In this document: positions 26,801 to 37,141 of the stretch, piece after piece | Numbering within the stretch: position 1 is the first letter of the stretch | Layout: every line of letters starts with the position of its first letter | DNA from: Aquila chrysaetos chrysaetos | Taxonomy: Eukaryota > Chordata > Aves > Accipitriformes > Accipitridae | Direction: 5' to 3' | NCBI RefSeq assembly: GCF_900496995.4 | Contig: NC_044011.1 | Location: 46,487,541-46,551,540, forward strand | Length of the DNA stretch: 64,000 bases | The notes under the pieces: model-generated | Told to the model about the DNA's origin: nothing | Seen by the model: the letters and a program-made list of their open reading frames with translations, nothing else | The model's database searches: none | Made by a program: the position numbers and the translations under genes

Positions 26801-29652
26801 CAAGCAGGAGTCTTTCCGGTCACTGAAGCATAGCCTTAACATCTTCCCACTCAAGGCATCCGCAACAACCATGGTGTCGCGGTGTTTTCCCACCACTGAA
26901 ATGTGGCATTGCAACACTGAAACCGCTGATTTCGAGTCCTCGACAGGACAAGAGGAGCTTTGCACAAATCGCAAGCTCCCAAAGCCAGACAGTGCTTCTT
27001 CCTACACCATGGAAACAGCACTAAAATAGGAGCGTTTTCGGGAAGGCACATCAAACATTCTGAAAATTTAATTCGGGACTGCAACAACTTCTTACTTAAG
27101 GCTATCACTCCAATGAATTTTGTTAAGACTCTGTTAAGCCTGTTTGGCTATCGTTGTGTTTGTGGAAGCGTTAACACATAATTAATCACCGCACTTCCAG
27201 AATTTAAACACATACTAGCATTAAATCAAAGTGCCCGACCTGCCAAAAGAGCAGCCCTGCTTTCCAGCAGCGGCTGCAGAGTGCCACAATCACAGGACAC
27301 CTTTCCACCGTGACAAGAATCTGTCTTGCAGGATGTCAGCCTTCCACTGAAGCTCTCCAACCTGCTCATCTGACCTCATCATACTCAGTTATTAATAGGG
27401 TTTCGTAACACACGGATGCGTGAAATCAGCGGGGAGAGATTTGAAAGGCAGAGGCTGGGTGCCCATCTGCCCCAGGCACTCGAGGTTACCAGAATTTAAA
27501 TCCCCACTGCAAACATGCTAGCTGTTTGTCCTTACCAGGTGACATCAGGCAACAAAAATAAAGAGATGATACCCTGGAATGAGAAGAAGCTGACATGTGC
27601 TCTGCAGAGATTGTTTTCAAGGTAGACCTTATAGGGAGAGACAATATCTGAACTGACATCACTGAAAAAAGCCACACGGAAAGCTTTCAGACCCCCAAGC
27701 CCTTCTTCACCTTTAAATCAAGGCACAGGCAGATGATTGCAAGTAATCAAGCGATGCCCATTTAACGGCCAGCCACTTATCAGCTGAGCTAGGTGTCCGA
27801 CAGTGCAGGGAAAAGGGGGTGAAACGAGGCAGCGTGCAAAGCCTCAGGAGTAAGACGCTGCCTTCAGAGCGGCAACAATCCACCATTCTCCCCACCTCAG
27901 CCAGGTCTGCTGCTGTCAGCCAAACCACGACCGGGTTGGCATGGTCAGATCCAGCAGCAGCGCTTGCCTGTCTTGCTGCAACCTCCCCTCCAGAGCTGGC
28001 AGAAGCACACTGACTGGCATCCCAGCTATGACCACTGGTCCACAGCTGAGCCACGGAGCAAGCCACCCTCCCGGGACACCCCCACGTGAGGCTGAGAGTG
28101 CTCACCACTCAGCTCCACAGGAGGATAGAGATGGTACGTGCTATAAATATCATTGCGCATCTGCAGGTCCAGCTTCGTGTGCTTCTTCAGCAGGTCTGAT
28201 ACCTTCTCCTCCTGGAAAGGAGTCTTTTCCAGGATGACTACGGCATCTGTTCCTTCTCCGGAGGGGCTGGTCACCTGGAATAAGAACAGATAAAGCTGTC
28301 AGCAAACACAGACCCAGTGCTGGCTGGAGATTTTGAGGCCAGGACCTGAACGCCTCCACCCAGGGACCATGGCACGACACCTTCCAGCCCCTCAATCCTC
28401 GTGCACAAACTCCCTCCTAGTCCAGCCACCCACAGGGCAGCACCCATCCAAAAATAAAGGGCACATTTGCCCTGAAGCACGGCAGGACGCTACTCCCCAT
28501 CAGAGAACACGAGTGGTTTTTTGGAGGAGCACAGGATGTGGACAACATCTCAGTCCATCTGCACGTCCCCAGATGCTCCCAGCACCTGCAGCTGCATTCC
28601 CGCTGACCCACATCACCGATTTCATCTCAGATACTCGCAAGTCGACACGGGGCCACTGACCGGGCAGTCGTAGGGTCAGGAAGAGGACAGAGGCAGGCGC
28701 AGGGGTTTGCGTCATGGTCAGGGAGCAAACCTAGTCTGTTTTGGGGCAGGGAGTACCGCTGCCCTGGTCCAAGGAACCACAACCCAGATCCGGATGTGGC
28801 CTAGACATGCCAGTTTTGGGAGGCGTTGGGTGCGGAGCACACCCCTAAATCGCTCCCGTCTGTACAGGACCCAGGCGACGCCTCACTGAACACCGCCTGG
28901 GGAGAGAGCAAAGGGATTCACCCGGGGCTCCCAACCCAGCCACGCTCACAGGGCAGAGCGGGCAGGTCTGGGCCCGCTTCAGTGACCCACTGACCATCAC
29001 CCCACTGCCCCGAGAGCAAAGCGGCAGCCTGAAACCTCCCCGTCCTCACCGCCTGCTCGGACGCACGTCTCCAGGAGACAGAAGCCGAGGCGGCTGCGCT
29101 GCTCCCACGCCACGCTCAGCCCCTCCGGCCATAAAGGCTTCCACAGCCTCCTGCCCCCCCCGCACTTTACCGGATTTGGGCAGCACCGGGCTGGAAAAGC
29201 GGATCTGGGGCTACACTTTGTTGAATAAGGAAGGGCTGAGGCCGGGCCGTAGCCCTGCGGAGAGGAGGGGACCGGGAGGGGGGACGGGACCGTGGGAGCC
29301 CCCGGCCACGCTGAACCCGGCCGCGCCATGCGGCGTCGGTGGGGGCGTGGCCCTTGCGGAGGGGGCGTGGCCTGTCAGGAGCTTGCCGCCGCAGGGGCGT
29401 GGCTAGCCCCTCAGCGGGGAAAATGGCGGCTGGCCTCAACGGGCCTGCCCCCCCCCCCCCACCCTACCCCCTCCCCCGGCCCCGGCCCAGTACCTCCCCG
29501 TGCAGGAACACGGCCTTGTCCCTCGCCGACTCCCGCAGCACACGCCGCAGGCGCAGCTCCGCCAGGGGGAAGGGGGCGGTGACGGTCCCGCCGTGGGGCG
29601 CGGCCCCGGCCTCCTCCTCCCGCTTCCTCTTCGGCCGCGGGCCCTCCGCCAT
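11802..29652 (-). CDS. DCPS: Scavenger mRNA-decapping enzyme DcpS
   Basis: DcpS hydrolyses the m7GpppN cap remnant left after 3'-to-5' mRNA decay, giving m7GMP plus a nucleoside diphosphate. It works as a dimer in nucleus and cytoplasm. Coding exons on the minus strand, 5' to 3': 29494-29652, 28106-28274, 20040-20185, 16453-16566, 13015-13125, 11802-12068. They total 966 nt, or 321 residues (human 337). All have GT-AG borders and consistent phases. Residues 7-11 (PKRKR) resemble a nuclear localisation signal. The N-terminal swapped domain includes [12 protein letters not shown]. The C-terminal HIT motif is H259-L-H261-V-H263, with H261 expected to be the nucleophile. The start ATG lies in a CpG island and gives the expected N-terminus. 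The gene runs tail-to-head after TIRAP on the same strand, about 0.9 kb apart. The introns are much longer than those of the other genes here: 7.8 kb for intron 2 and about 3.5 and 3.3 kb for introns 3 and 4. No break seen. Confidence 0.96.
14496..14625. repeat. A/C-rich low-complexity tract in DCPS intron 4
   Basis: A run of A is followed by a C run of about 16 (14525-14540), then AAAA-and-CCC blocks such as CCCAACCCAAAAAACCCCCA. Similar A/C-block tracts occur at 13990-14030 and, on the other strand, at 21421-21572. Confidence 0.75.
20186..28105 (-). other. DCPS: Large DCPS intron 2, no nested gene seen
   Basis: This 7.9-kb intron separates the exon ending in the VELSG-coding bases from the exon starting in the EIKTTVVYP-coding bases. 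I looked for nested genes on both strands and saw only short open frames with no family resemblance. Apart from the T/G-rich tract at 21421-21572 and a poly-A run near 21779-21799, it is ordinary mixed sequence. I recognised no interspersed repeat by eye; old CR1 fragments could be missed. Confidence 0.55.
21421..21572. repeat. T/G-rich low-complexity tract in DCPS intron 2
   Basis: About 150 bp of T runs broken by GG or GGG (GGGTTTTGGTTGGTTGGG type). On the transcribed (minus) strand it reads as AAAACCC blocks, the same style as the tract at 14496-14625. Confidence 0.75.
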
Positions 29653-29760
29653 CGCGCCCCTTCCCCTCACTGCGCCTGCGCGGCGGCACCGCCGCCAAGA
29701 GAGGCGCGGGGCCGGGCGCCGCGCGGGGGATAGCGCCCCCTGGCGGCTTGGCGGTGCAGC
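29280..29760. promoter_or_regulatory. DCPS: CpG island, DCPS promoter
   Basis: GC-rich, CpG-rich sequence surrounds the DCPS start codon at 29650-29652. Just upstream, at about 29670-29683, CTGCGCCTGCGCGG resembles an NRF1 site. There is no obvious TATA box, as is usual for a housekeeping promoter. Confidence 0.7.
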
Positions 29761-29975
29761 GGGGCTCCATGGCCAACCCCCCCCCCCCCCCAAACCCCAG
29801 TCCCCTTGGGGCACAAGGAGGGTCAGGGGATCGACCCCAGCCCCACCGAAAAAGCTGCCTCTCCCCCACCTCACAGGAGCCCACATAGGGGTCACAGATC
29901 AACACCCCCCCAGTTTGGGGTCTCTTACTGCCCACAGCTCCTTCCCAACACAAACCCACAAGCTGGGGGAGTATT

Positions 29976-29998
29976 AAAAAAAAAAAAAAAAAAAAAAA
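29976..29998. repeat. Poly-A run of 23 between DCPS and TIRAP
   Basis: 23 A on the plus strand followed by GAGAAAAGAAAAA. It reads as a T-rich tract in the sense direction of TIRAP and lies about 0.5 kb beyond the TIRAP stop. I saw no clear AATAAA for TIRAP in this interval. Confidence 0.8.
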
Positions 29999-30519
29999 GA
30001 GAAAAGAAAAACACAACCCAAAATTTAAACCTTCTGCATTTTCATAGTCCCAACAAACCCGTGCAAAGACACCACTGGCACCTGCCCCTCCTCTTCCCAC
30101 CCGCAGCCCAGCACTGTAGGGCAGGCGTCATGTCAGCTTACTGGGGATCCAGCGCCCCCCCAGGACCGGTTCTGACCCCGAGGGGACACCGGCACAAGAA
30201 GCTCTGAAGACCCCCTGGACCACCCCCCCAAACAACAGAGCTTAGTGTTTGCATGACGAGCAGCAGGGACCTGCCAGAGGATGTCCCCGTCCCCACCGAA
30301 GGGGTTTTGGCCACCGTAGCATCAGCAGGACGCAGCAGGCTCCACACCGCTGTCCCCCCCTCCATGCATGTGGGGACGTCCCCATCTTCGGCTCCCAAGT
30401 CTGGTCCAAGCAGCTCGGCTTCACCCTCCTGCGTGAGGTCCATCAGGATGTGGCCGCATCCAGATCCGGCAGCGGCAGCTCCGAAACGCCCGCAGGGATG
30501 CCTCTGCCTGCTCCTGGCA

Positions 30520-31611
30520 CTACTCCATCCTGCTTGTTGAGCTCCGGCACAGCTCCTGGAGGTCTGTGGAGGCAGCGAATGAGCCCCATTAGCAACCCAT
30601 TCATCTAAAAAAAATGAACTATTTAAATAAATTTACAGAATCTGGTCCCTTCCCATGGTCTCTACCCCACCGGAGCAACGTTTCACCGCCATCCCACAGC
30701 ATACTCACAGCGTGTGATGGTGTCCCTGATCTGCCTGAAGCTGTTCTCCTTCAGCGCCATGTAGATGTAGTAGAGGTTTCGCAGCTCCTTGGGATAATCC
30801 TTCCGATCCACATCCTTCAACACCGGGATGGTGCGCCCGTTGGCCATCGGAGCTTCGGCCAAAGCCTGGTGCATCTGGTACTTGCACCAAGGGTCCCGGA
30901 GGAAGCCAGGGGTGATGAGCATGACCCAGCAGTGGCTGTTTTGCACGGCGTCGCACAGCTCCGTCACCACCGCGCTTCCTGGTGCCGCGTCCCGCAGCTG
31001 GAGGAAACAACGGAAGCTTTCGGGTTGACCTTCCAGGTAGGACACCAGCTCCTCCACCAGCTCCAGGTCCACCTCGCTGTGGCAGATGCAGACATCATAG
31101 CTCTTGGCCCACCGGGCACTGCCCGAGGCGTTGATGTCCAACATGGGTGATGAGCGGACGGACCTGGCCAGGCTCGTGCTGGGAGAAGCACCAGAGCTCT
31201 CAGCAGAGGATGAGGAGGAGGAAGGCGAAGATGAAGCAGAGCGGCTGGCGTTGAGACTGCTCTCCACTGACCTGGGCTTGGGCTTGTGTAGAAGCCGCCT
31301 AAACCAGCCTGTAGAGTCAGAGAGACTGTGGTGAGGTTTGGGGGGGCTCAGCACTCCCCCCAGGCTTCCCAAGGGGCTTGCATGGCATCGCCGGCTCAGC
31401 AGGACACCTCCAGATGGAAACCGCCAGGCAGGATCTCACCCTGACCCCCCAAAAACCAGCCCAGCCTCTAAAACCTTGGCTATTGCCAAAATCCAGATGC
31501 TATTGCATCATGGCGAGCAGCCCACGGGCACCCTTGTGTTTCAGTGGGGAGGGGATAGAGCCAGAGGGTTTATCACCCCTGGCACGAACCCAGCCCAGAC
31601 TCACTGGCCAT
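30520..31611 (-). CDS. TIRAP: TIR-domain adaptor TIRAP/MAL
   Basis: TIRAP is a membrane-associated sorting adaptor that brings MyD88 to activated TLR2/TLR4. Coding exons on the minus strand: 31605-31611 (7 coding bases, ATG GCC A), 30709-31308 and 30520-30563. They give 216 residues (human 221). The first exon joins in phase to give M-A-S-W-F-R-R, matching the human M-A-D-W-F-R core. Residues 5-15 are basic (FRRLLHKPKPR), the region that binds phosphoinositides in the human protein. A Ser-rich linker spans about residues 16-68. The TIR domain starts near Y73: box 1 is YDVCICHS, the BB-loop-like segment is RDAAPGSA, and ITPGFLRDPWCKYQM follows. Without the last small exon the frame would read into the intron and stop early. 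With it the protein ends in YLQELCRSSTSRME, like the human YLQTLS end. The short first and last coding exons were placed by splice consensus and phase, so they are less certain than the main exon. Confidence 0.92.
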
Positions 31612-33165
31612 AGTGGGCAGCACGCTGCTCAGCCACCGATCACCGGCATGAAACCTCTCCTGCCAGCAGAAAAAAAAGAGGGGAAAAAAAAAAAAAAAAA
31701 GAAATTAGGAGAGCAGCAACTGCCCTGCGGCAGGTCTCAGCCCCAGGAGCTCAGCAGGGTTTATTCCAGGGACACACAGCTCTGGGGTGCTCACCTGCCG
31801 CCCCAAAAATCACCCCAGCAGGGTTTTCCACATCCACTACCCCAAAATTTACCAGGAAGGAGCGTTTCAACCTCAAGCAGGGCTGGAAGCAGTGGCTCCA
31901 GCAGCCCTCCTGCCTGCCTGCACTTCTACTGCTCATTACCAGCTCTCTCCAATGGAGATACAAACCTGCAGCGAGTGAGGCTGAGAGCTGACAGGCAGGA
32001 GAAACCCTCATTCCCAGCAGCAGGGAAAGGATCCTGCAGAGGGGAGAAGCGAGGATCAGTGGGGATCAACCAGCTGCTGACAAACCAGACAGCTGGGGTG
32101 ATGTCCAGATCCATATGTCCTCAGTGATGCCTGCCCATCCCTTGCCAGCTCACGCCAGGCCTACACCTTGGCATCATGCTCCCGGCACAGTCTGGGGTGC
32201 CCAGGAGAAGTGATGGGGCAGGGACAAGCCCCAGGAGAAAACGTCGCTGCCATTTTCCACTGCTTACATCACCCCTTCCAAAATAAAACATCTCAAGTCA
32301 CACTGAAGCCTTTCCCCCACCCCAAAAACGGAGCAGGACTGCAGCAAATGCTGGCAAGGGTCCGGCGCACCCACGGAAACCACACTCCCCAAGCGAGCCC
32401 CCAGTTAGTAATAGCGAAAAGCTCGAGCATGGCTTGAATGACAAGCATGGATGGTGAACGGTAGGGGGGAAATTTGGGGGATGCCTACCTGGGATGCAGG
32501 AGTCAGGCACCGGAGCAGGGAAGGGGGATGCATCAGCCCCTGGGTTCAGTGAGGAGGAAGATCTTCCAGGATTGCCTAGGTGGGAAAGGAGAGGTAGGAT
32601 GCAGCACGTTCACTCTGGAACCTAATGGGATCCACAGCAAATGGTGAGACTCAGCCATCCTTACAGCTTCCCCATCCGGAGCCAGTTCCCAACAGAGCAA
32701 CCCCAGTGTGGAGGGGAGGACATGGGCACCCACCAGCTTTCCCAGGGACGGAGTGGAGGAGCTGCCCCGACCCTCCACTGCCTGTTCCCCTGGCCCCCCC
32801 AACACCCCCCTACTTGCTGGCAGGTCCGGGCTCTGCCTGGGCATGCGGAAGTGCCGGCAGGGGAAGTCTGCCGTGATCCTGTGGGGCCGGGAAGCCTGCC
32901 CTCCCTGGGGCCTCCCTCCCACATCCGCCACCAGCCAGATGCTATCACCAGGCAGGCGTCACCGCACCCAGCCCTCGCCAGTGCACGCCAGCAAGCCCAG
33001 ACCCATTTCCCTCCCTGGTTTTATAACCAGACACCAGATGGGTCCATCTCTGCCGCTCCCACTTATTTTATGAGTTACATTTACCAAACGAGGCATTTTT
33101 TTCCCCCAAAAATCCACCCCCATCTCTCCTTTCCCAGGTTGCATCCCCCCTGGACCCCCCCAGCC
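31612..33165. promoter_or_regulatory. Divergent intergenic region TIRAP / (6-4) photolyase
   Basis: The 1.55 kb between the two start codons holds the 5' ends of two genes pointing away from each other. An acceptor-like CTTTTCCCAG ends at about 33137, 29 bases before the photolyase ATG, so non-coding 5' exons probably lie further left for that gene and further right for TIRAP. A run of about 18 A occurs at 31683-31700. I see no strong CpG island and cannot assign transcription starts. Confidence 0.45.
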
Positions 33166-35487
33166 ATGCAGCACAGCTCTATCCACTGGTTTCGGAAAGG
33201 TCTCCGGCTGCACGACAACCCGGCGCTGCTGGCAGCGGCCACCGATTGCCGCCACCTTCATCCCCTCTTCATCCTCGACCCATCCAGCAGCCGCGCAGGC
33301 ACCAACGCCTGGCGGTTCCTCCTCGATGCCCTGCGGGACTTGGATGGGAGCCTGCAGGAAATGGGCTCCAGGTGAGTCCCGGTGCCATCCCCGAGGGATT
33401 TGGTGGGGTCTCGAGGGGATTCGTGCCCACCCGGTTCCCCGGCAGGCTGTTCGTGGTGCAGGGCTGCCCAGAGGAGGTGTTCCCCTGTCTCTTCCATGCC
33501 TGGGGGACAACACGGTTGACCTTCGAGGTGGACACCGAACCCTCTGCCCGCCGGCGCGATGCCACCGTGGCCAAGCTGGCGGAACGGCACGGCGTGGAGG
33601 TGATCCAGGAGGTGTCCCACACCCTCTACGACACCGAGAGGTGGGTGCCTGGCGCTGTCCCTCAGGGTACAGGGGATCCAGACCCGGTGCCGAGCGTGTC
33701 CCTCCCTCTCCCACCTCAGAGTCCTTGCCTTGAACGATGGCAAAGCCCCCCTGACCTACAAGGGCCTGCAGAGCCTCCTGGCATCCCTCGGACCCCCGGA
33801 GAAGCCAGCCCCGACACTCACATTGGAGCACCTCCAGGGTGAGCATGGGGTGGACGTGGGGTGGTAGAGCACAAAGCTGGGTCAGCGTCTCCCTCACTGT
33901 TCACCCTGGAGTGGAGTGATGGCTGTCACAGCCTCACCGTACATGGCACCCCAGGCTGCCACACCCCATGCCAGGTCAGCCATGACACCGAGTACGGGGT
34001 CCCCACCTTGGAGGAGCTGGGCCAGGACCCCACCGAGGTGGGTCCTCACCTCTACCCCGGCGGGGAGAGAGCAGCACTCGCCCGGCTCAACGCACTCATG
34101 GACAGGACGGTCAGTGCTCAGCACCCATCACCATAATTTCAGGGCTGCTTTGCCTCCCCCCATCCCAAAACATGATCCTTGTGTGTCCCCCCCATTCAGG
34201 CCTGGCTGTGCAGCTTCAAGAAGCCCGAGACAGAGCCCACCTCGCTGAGCCCCAGCACCACAGTCCTCAGCCCCTACCTCAAATTCGGCTGCCTATCGGT
34301 CCGCACCTTCTGGTGGTGGCTGCACGAAGTCTACCAGGGGGTGAGGCAGCATTTTTGGGGTGCTGGGCAGAGGTTGAGCCAGAGGGACCCTGCAGAAGGG
34401 GTGGGGGGCTGGAGAAGACAGGGGCCAGCCCAGCCAGAGGGGCTGATCCTGCCTTTGCCAGCAGCGGGAGCACTCCCAGCCCCCTGTCTCCTTGCACGGG
34501 CAGCTCCTCTGGAGGGAATTTTTCTACACTGCCGGCGCTGGCATCCCCAATTTTGACAGGATGGTCAGCAACCCCATCTGCCTGCAGGTCGACTGGGACA
34601 ACAACCCCCAGCACCTCCGTGCCTGGAGGGAGGTATTTCCCTCAGTGATAAGTCCCGAGTCCTTTGACCCCCAAAAAACACACCCCTGACCCCAGCACCC
34701 CACACCAGGGCCAGACAGGCTACCCCTTCATCGACGCCATCATGACCCAGCTGCGCACCGAGGGCTGGATCCACCACCTTGCTCGGCATGCCGTTGCCTG
34801 CTTCCTCACCCGCGGGGACCTTTGGATCTCCTGGGAAGAAGGGCTGAAGGTCAGATCTCCCCCAACACCCACCAGTGCCCACTGGGCTCTTGGGGACCCC
34901 GTCCCCATGCCATCACAGTGTCCCACAGGTCTTTGAGGAGCTCCTGCTGGACGCTGACTGGTCCCTCAATGCCGGCAACTGGCTGTGGCTGTCAGGCAGT
35001 GCCTTCTTCCACCGATATTTCCACATCTACTCACCCGTCGCCTTCGGCAAGAAGACAGACCGGGACGGGGCATACATTCGGTAGGCGCAAAACCCAAAGC
35101 CATGTGAAATGGGAGGCGGCCTCCCTGCTGGCTTTGACCCCTCGCCGTAGAAAATACCTCCCTGTCCTCAAGGACTTCCCCGCCAAGTACATCTACGAAC
35201 CGTGGAAAGCACCACGGGCTGTGCAAGAACAGGCAGGCTGCTTGGTGGGCACCCACTACCCCCCAGCCCATCGTGGAGCACGGGGCGGTGAGCAAGAGGA
35301 ATCTGGGGCGCATGAAGGCGGCCCGCGCCCAGAAAGGTAACGAATCCCCCAGGAGGCACCAAGCTCCCCTTGTACCCTGCCGCCACTCCAGCTGCCTTCC
35401 TCTCCTCCAGGCACCAAGCGGGAACAACCAGCTGGCCCCTCAGTAGCTGAATCACGAAGGAAAAAGCCCAAGGCTGAGCAGCACTGA
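33166..35487 (+). CDS. CRY5: (6-4) photolyase, cryptochrome/photolyase family
   Basis: This flavoenzyme uses blue light to reverse UV-induced pyrimidine(6-4)pyrimidone photoproducts. Coding exons: 33166-33371, 33446-33640, 33720-33838, 33955-34109, 34200-34340, 34465-34632, 34709-34849, 34929-35080, 35151-35336, 35411-35487. The protein follows amphibian and fish (6-4) photolyase (zebrafish cry5) almost throughout: [19 protein letters not shown] at the N-terminus, the [15 protein letters not shown] segment, and [15 protein letters not shown] in the flavin pocket. The two catalytic histidines of the Xenopus enzyme (H354/H358) fall at H351 and H355 in HHLARH. W393, W370 and W316 fit the electron-transfer triad. 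The coding length is 1540 nt, one base too many. A six-C run at 35259-35264 (residue ~464) shifts the frame away from a conserved tail encoding [12 protein letters not shown] and a basic RRKKPK end. As read, a different tail of about 37 residues results; the catalytic core lies before it. CRY4 was considered, but the active-site and C-terminal match favours (6-4) photolyase. Confidence 0.93.
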
Positions 35488-35745
35488 CCCCCACAGGGAC
35501 ACCCAGCCGTGGGTCAGGCACCACTTGTCCCGTTTTGACCCATTTCGCTCAACTGCCTCGCATTAATCCCTTCCCCTCTCCTACCCCAAGACCGGTGACT
35601 TCGATGCTGCCACCACCCCAAAAACCAACTCCCCACCCAAGGATGTGCCCCAGAGGGCAAACGCCGCCCCGCAAACCTGAGTCCCCAAGGGACAACACCC
35701 CATTGGATCAACCTCCACCCCTACCTCAGTGGTAATATAATCATT

Positions 35746-35751
35746 ATTAAA
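35746..35751 (+). terminator. CRY5: Candidate photolyase polyadenylation signal
   Basis: ATTAAA lies 259 bases after the stop codon at 35485-35487, in an AT-rich patch (TAATATAATCATTATTAAAG). It is the first PAS-like hexamer downstream. Confidence 0.45.
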
Positions 35752-36249
35752 GGGAGCAGAGTAATTAAGAAATCACAGTTTGATTCACCACATGCCTTGA
35801 CCCACCAGCAGCAGCACCACATGGAAGTCTCCCAGCAGCACAACTGCGTTTTGGGTACGGTGTCACTGGGCTGGTCATCACAGGGAAGCCTGCTGCTTAC
35901 TCCATTGCCTGCAGAGTATGAGGAGATGGGTTGAGGCTAAGGTGAGCGCAAGGCAGGGGCAAAGCTAGCCCCCAGAAAGGTGTTCACATGAGAAAATAAG
36001 CCTGCTTTAACCGCTAAACACACCCACCATCAACACACTTCAATTATGGCGCCAATACAAAGCAATACACAGCCACCCTGAAAGCCAGAGAACAGCTGCT
36101 CTTCCCGAAAAGCTCGAAATACACCCAAACTCCTTCACGCAGACGCCTGAAAGCATTACGGCGGCCAGCTAGGGCCAAGCACTGCTTTACTACCTCACAA
36201 GGCTGGAGACGCTGCCGCACAGACACGAACCCAAGCAGCTTGTGGAAGG

Positions 36250-36960
36250 AACTCGCGGAAAGAAGGCCCCTGAGGGGAAACGGGGCACAGTCGCACCCAC
36301 AAGCCCCCCCCCCCCCCGGCCTCTCACACCGCGACCCGACAGACGACGACCACCACACCACCCCCCCGCGCCGACCACGGGCGCCAACTGCCAGGCGCAT
36401 GCGCCCGCCGCCTTTTATAGCGTCGCGAAGCATCGCGAGAACAGAGGTGAACTCTCGCGCAAGCGCCTCTCCTCCCTCCCCTCCCAGCCGGCGGAAAAGC
36501 GATAATCCCTCCTCTTCCGCTACGATCCAATGAGAGGACGGCGCAGAAGGGGGCGGGCCAATCCCTTCCCGTCTCCCCGCCCGCCGCCGCCGCGCCGAGG
36601 AGGGCGGGGCGGGGCGGCCGGGCGTCTCCTCATGGGGCCGGGCGCGCGGCGCCAGGTGCGTGCGGGGCGGGGTGGGGGGGGGGGGGGGAAGCGCGTCGCC
36701 ATGGCGACAGCGGGCGGGGGGGTCGCGCGCGCGTGTCTGCGGGGAAGGCGGCCGCCGCCGCCATGAGGGGAGCCCCGAGGTCCGCCGCGGTGGGGAGCGG
36801 CGGGAGCTCCGTCCCGCTGTGTCCCGTCCCGTTCCCCCCCCACACACACACACACCCCCCGAGGGGGCTGCGGGGCTGCCCGGGGACCGTAGGGGGCCGG
36901 GGGTGAGCCCGAGGGGCGGCCGCTTTATGGCGGGGATGGTGGGGGGACCCAGCTTTACCT
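36250..36960. promoter_or_regulatory. FAM118B: CpG island, FAM118B promoter
   Basis: Dense CpG sequence. It contains an NRF1-like GCGCATGCGC (36395-36404), CATCGCGAGAAC resembling the TCTCGCGAGA promoter element (about 36431-36442), and two CCAAT boxes (36527-36531 and 36558-36562), followed by GGGCGGGGCGGGGCGG Sp1-type sites. A donor-like CCAG|GTGCGT at 36655/36656 could end a first non-coding exon. The next coding gene downstream on this strand is FAM118B. Confidence 0.7.
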
Positions 36961-37095
36961 CAGCTCTGTGAGACACCCCCCACCCTGCGCCGTTGCCCTC
37001 TTGAAAATCCATTTTCTTGGGCGTTTATCCCCCCGAGAAGGAGCCTCGGCCTCCTCCCTGCCTGCTGAAGTACAGTGTTCTTGCTTTTCCCTCAG

Positions 37096-37141
37096 GTTTA
37101 GCGTGAGAGGGGGCGAGGAGGGGGCGCAGCAGAGAGGAAAG
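37096..37141 (+). other. FAM118B: Candidate non-coding 5'UTR exon of FAM118B
   Basis: A pyrimidine-rich acceptor (TTGCTTTTCCCTCAG) precedes 46 bases that end in GGAAAG|GTAAGG, a good donor. The piece lies between the CpG-island promoter and the first coding exon at 41267 and encodes no obvious conserved peptide. Prediction from splice signals only. Confidence 0.4.

Noticed and set aside
35244-35265. A ~20-base intron (GTGGGC...CCCCAG) that would restore the photolyase frame
   Set aside because: Far below the minimal vertebrate intron length; a one-base slip in the six-C run explains the frame better.
33166-35487. Identification as CRY4 or CRY-DASH
   Set aside because: The catalytic HHLARH pair, the [15 protein letters not shown]-like segment and the PIVEH-type tail follow (6-4) photolyase much more closely than CRY4. 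CRY-DASH has a different N-terminal signature.
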